A stretch of 59,865 nt of DNA from Chlorogloeopsis fritschii PCC 6912 (GTDB taxonomy: Bacteria; Cyanobacteriota; Cyanobacteriia; Cyanobacteriales; Nostocaceae). Location: positions 1 to 59,865 of the forward strand of contig NZ_AJLN01000044.1 of assembly GCF_000317285.1 (NCBI RefSeq). The letters are read 5' to 3'. Position numbers and translations under genes: made by a program. This document shows, one piece after another, positions 57,087 through 59,865 of the stretch. Each line of letters opens with the position of its first letter. Positions within the stretch are counted from its first letter, which is position 1. The notes under the pieces are model-generated. The model was not told where the DNA came from. It saw only the letters and a program-made list of their open reading frames with translations, and searched no databases.

Positions 57087-57649
57087 TAGGAAGGCTTTCT
57101 TTCTGGTTCTCCATCGTAATGGGGACAGTTACTACCTTTAAGAAAGCCAAGGCACTTTAATTTGGTTAATTGTCCAGGAATAGAGTCTGTTACCCCCTCT
57201 TCAAACCAACAAATAGAGCCTGCACTCAAACCAGAGAGAATAACGCCACTTTCCCGAGCTTCCCTAAGAATGTTGTCAAGTCCCCACTCCTTCCACAGAG
57301 TAATTAGATTTTTAGTATTTCCACCTCCCACATAAATAATGTCCTGCTCAAGAACGAACGATCTCAAATCAGCAGTAGGTGGTTGGAAGAGTGACAAATG
57401 AGAAGGTGCGCAGGAGAGTTTTACAAATGCCGAATAGAACCGAACAATATATCTATCAGAATCACCACTAGCTGTAGGGATAAAGCAAACCTTTGGTCTT
57501 TCTTTCTGGGATTGTCTAAGAATATACATATCCAGCAGAGGGTTTTCAGGTTCCATCGAAAATCCTCCACCGCCCATGGCAATGATTTGTTGAGAAACTC
57601 GATTTGTGGTCATTTTCCAATCTATTCTGTGATATTTCTATCCGATCTA

Positions 57650-58393
57650 CTATGAACCAACGTCCCATCTTGGTTGCACCAAAATTGCCTCCCACTCGCG
57701 CTGAGAGAGTGGTTGCACAGCCAAATCAATACCAAAACAATTACTAACAGCAGCAATCAAAGCTGCAATTATCTTTTCAACACTCAAGTTTTGGGAAATT
57801 TGCACACAGGTAAAAGTCTCTGTACCAAATACCTCAGCAAACAAGCTTGCATCCGGTTGCAATCGTATGGAACCATGTTGCAAAATTGCTCCACCGCGTC
57901 GCAACTGGGCACTACCAATCAGCTTACCACCATCTGCTGTCACTAAATCTGCACTAGTAGCAGTGCCAAAACAATTAGGATTGTGGATGTAACCTCGCCC
58001 AGCACTACCATAATGCAAATCTACGCCAAGCTGACGCCATCCTTGAATTAAAAACTCACAAATCTTTTGGTAAGCTTGAGTGCGATTACCACTTAATCCA
58101 GATATCACTACAGCATACGTTAAATCACCTTGGTGCAAAACTGCTCTACCACCAGTCGGACGCCTAACTAAATCTAGTTTTTGCCCCTGCCAAACCAGAT
58201 CCTGCCAATATTCAGGATATTTATATTGGTGATAGCCCAGGGAAATAGCAGGTGGCGACCAAGTATAAAACCGCACACTGGGAGGATGTTGTCCCGAAAG
58301 GTGCTGTTCTAACAACCAGCGATCAATAGCCATCTGTACATTGCCAGGGGCTTCTAAAAACGGAATTAGTCGCCAAATCTGCTTGCCGTGCAT
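57650..58393 (-). CDS. Lipoate-protein ligase A / octanoyltransferase family protein
   Basis: The 247-aa protein has the biotin/lipoate protein ligase fold with VRRPTGGRAVLHQGDLTYAV (lipoate/octanoate site) and KLIGSAQLRRGGAILQHGSI with the conserved Lys. PSVRFYTWSPPAISLGYHQ at the N-terminus is typical of LplA/LipM-type proteins. It attaches lipoyl or octanoyl groups to E2 and GcvH proteins. The C-terminal accessory domain of LplA is absent. Common in cyanobacteria. Confidence 0.85.
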   Translation of the reverse strand: MHGKQIWRLIPFLEAPGNVQMAIDRWLLEQHLSGQHPPSVRFYTWSPPAISLGYHQYKYPEYWQDLVWQGQKLDLVRRPTGGRAVLHQGDLTYAVVISGLSGNRTQAYQKICEFLIQGWRQLGVDLHYGSAGRGYIHNPNCFGTATSADLVTADGGKLIGSAQLRRGGAILQHGSIRLQPDASLFAEVFGTETFTCVQISQNLSVEKIIAALIAAVSNCFGIDLAVQPLSQREWEAILVQPRWDVGS

Positions 58394-58422
58394 TCTATGA
58401 AGCAGAACCCTTTGATAATTGC

Positions 58423-58926
58423 TTAAGCCATACCAAACTCTGATTGTAAAGCATCATCGTTGTTATCGGCGATCGTTGCCACAACGGTAATTAAACGAGA
58501 AACTTCAGCAGCAGACAACTCTGCTAAAGTGCGTGTTGCGATTACAACCACCTGATCTTCAATAATACCGAAACGGGATTCAAAGGTGCTAGAGCAATTC
58601 ATCTCTAATAGTTGCCGCATTAACTTAGGTTCATCTTTAGCAGGTAATTTTAGCACCGAAGACCAAACTGTAATAGTATCTTCATCTGTAGTTCCTGTTA
58701 GTTGCACAAATACTTCTACGCTGCCATAGGTAAATTTCCACAAATAACCACCTTCTGACGGATGGCTAACCATGGCGCTGTCATTTTGCTCTAAAGTATC
58801 AATGACGTTTTCAATCACTTCCACATGGTTAATACTTGTGGTTCCTGCTAGCATTTCATTGACGAGTTCGCCAGTTGAGATAGATTCAGTTGCGACTGTC
58901 TCTGGATCGGGTTGGTAAGTTGTCAT
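58423..58926 (-). CDS. YbjN-domain protein
   Basis: The 167-aa protein is a type III secretion chaperone-like YbjN protein (DSAMVSHPSEGGYLWKFTYGSVEVFVQL, TITVWSSVLKLPAKDEPKLMRQLLEMNC, FGIIEDQVVVIATRTLAELS). A GGAGGC site 10 bp before this ATG supports it over an in-frame start 19 codons upstream. The role is unknown; related proteins affect stress tolerance or act as chaperones. The 58927-59252 gap upstream holds only a degenerate CGCAGAGGCTCAGAG-type repeat. Confidence 0.85.
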   Translation of the reverse strand: MTTYQPDPETVATESISTGELVNEMLAGTTSINHVEVIENVIDTLEQNDSAMVSHPSEGGYLWKFTYGSVEVFVQLTGTTDEDTITVWSSVLKLPAKDEPKLMRQLLEMNCSSTFESRFGIIEDQVVVIATRTLAELSAAEVSRLITVVATIADNNDDALQSEFGMA

Positions 58927-59252
58927 ACAGATTTTGCCTCCAAATTGTGATTTATCCACACCTACTTTATACTGTGGGAGCAAATAAGGTGAGAAACGTA
59001 AGGCAGATTGTTACATCACTAATGGTTATTAATCCCTAATAATTGCCGAATTCCAGATTTATGTTCATCAGCCACTCGCCAGATATCATTGACTCTTCCT
59101 TGTAGATGATTGGCGCTACGTTTCTACATCCTTTGTCGAGTAAGCTTTAACCGCAGAGGCTCAGAGAGCACAGAGAATTTATCACGGCTATTACTGGGAC
59201 ACTGAATATTTCGCATTACAATTTCTTTAACCTGTCCCCATCAAAAGCAGTA

Positions 59253-59504
59253 ATGGAATTTAGTCCAGACGAGTTAAATACAGCACGTCAAAGTTTACTT
59301 GATAAAAGCGTTGATTACTTTCTAGCAAAGAAGGGCGTTGAGGCTTTATTTGTTCAAGGATCTGTAGCGTCAGGTAATACAGATGAGTTTTCAGATATTG
59401 ATTTTCGGGTTGTGATTCAATTACTACTAAACCGGGATGTAAAAACAGATTTGCATTGGATTAATATCTTGTTTGACTTGTGTAGAAGCAAGGTTAAGGG
59501 TTAA
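59253..59504 (+). pseudogene. Truncated nucleotidyltransferase fragment
   Basis: An 83-aa frame contains the nucleotidyltransferase motif ALFVQGSVASGNTDEFSDIDFRVV (GSxxxG..SDID) but ends soon after in VIQLLLNRDVKTDLHWINIL, which does not match the family. Normal members are 200 aa or more. It is most likely a broken gene; the downstream 100 bp do not restore it. Confidence 0.45.
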
Positions 59505-59571
59505 AAGAGCCAAAAAGTTACGTAGCTAATCTTGGCGGACAAAGTACACACAATAGAGAAATCTCTTCACT

Positions 59572-59602
59572 AAAAAGCGCCCCCTCTTTCGAGAGGACGC
59601 TT
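59572..59602 (-). terminator. Terminator of psbA
   Basis: On the minus strand AAGCGTCCTCTCGAAAGAGG pairs to GCGC followed by TTTTTAG: a 10-11 bp stem with one bulge and a T-run, 30 bp after the psbA stop. Confidence 0.8.
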
Positions 59603-59631
59603 GATTATCTATCTAGACAGGGTTAGGGTGA

Positions 59632-59865
<234 letters not shown>

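Larger units (their letters stand above)
55489..57613 (-). pseudogene. Peptidase E (dipeptidase E, family S51) interrupted by a TnpB element
   Basis: The 5' part (57062-57613, 184 codons) has the S51 features: AMGGGGFSMEPENPLLD, IYVGGGNTKNLI, nucleophile Ser in ILSGLSAGSICWF, and NCPHYDGEPERKPSYHRLL. The 3' part (55489-55575) reads VNEGYAADDGVGLHF..EKIVSSRL and ends in a stop. Removing 55576-57061 joins ..SEGL to VNEGYAADDG in frame and gives a 212-aa protein of normal length, so the disruption is recent. Unspliced, the product runs into the element and ends after 207 residues without the conserved Asp-rich end. Confidence 0.85.

Overview
The window is cyanobacterial chromosome. Evidence includes many GCGATCGC (HIP1) octamers, short tandem AT-rich heptad-type repeats between genes, photosystem and phycobilisome genes, and a tRNA without an encoded CCA end. 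Repeat style and gene content point to a filamentous, Nostocales-like strain, but the species cannot be fixed from the sequence alone.

Layout. (1) 1-4.9 kb: an unusual XRE/Clp-N/Uma2 fusion protein; an RNA ligase gene (rtcB) split by a 392-nt sequence that folds as a complete group I intron; a methyltransferase/HAD pair; and tRNA-Ala(CGC). (2) 5.0-18.5 kb: a type III-A (Csm) CRISPR effector module on the minus strand: cas10, csm2, csm3, csm4, csm5, a Ser/Thr kinase with TPRs, cas6, a CARF-HEPN RNase and a stand-alone CARF protein. On the plus strand follow a membrane-anchored CARF protein and a second cas6 with a helix-turn-helix tail. No cas1, cas2 or array is present, only one solitary CRISPR-like repeat. 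Imperfect direct repeats of about 80-90 bp lie at both ends of the module.

(3) 18.6-45.4 kb: a complete far-red light photoacclimation (FaRLiP) cluster. It holds psaI2, psaL2, psaB2 and psaA2 (minus strand); an extra CheY-like receiver and a GH1 beta-glucosidase with a small coupled gene; rfpC, rfpA and rfpB (minus strand); then chlF (psbA4), psbA3, five far-red allophycocyanin/core-linker genes, psbD3, psbC2, psbB2, psbH2, a previously unlisted 47-aa single-span membrane protein, psaF2 and psaJ2 (plus strand). RfpA (knotless phytochrome kinase), RfpB (DNA-binding regulator) and RfpC (receiver) would switch on the far-red photosystems in far-red light; ChlF makes chlorophyll f. A near-identical 16-bp direct-repeat motif about 140-150 bp upstream of both chlF and psaA2 is a candidate control site.

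(4) 45.4-59.9 kb: mostly housekeeping and metal homeostasis. It includes a TPR protein; a B12-riboswitch-like leader before a CbtB-like gene and a His-rich membrane protein; a GH3-family protein; DUF4174 and DsrE proteins; an AraC regulator; an ArsR/CDF metal pair; a Zur-box-preceded hemB lacking the zinc cysteines; a peptidase E gene cleanly interrupted by a TnpB-only IS200/IS605 element; a lipoate/octanoyl transferase; a YbjN protein; a nucleotidyltransferase fragment; and the 3' end of a normal psbA at the window edge.
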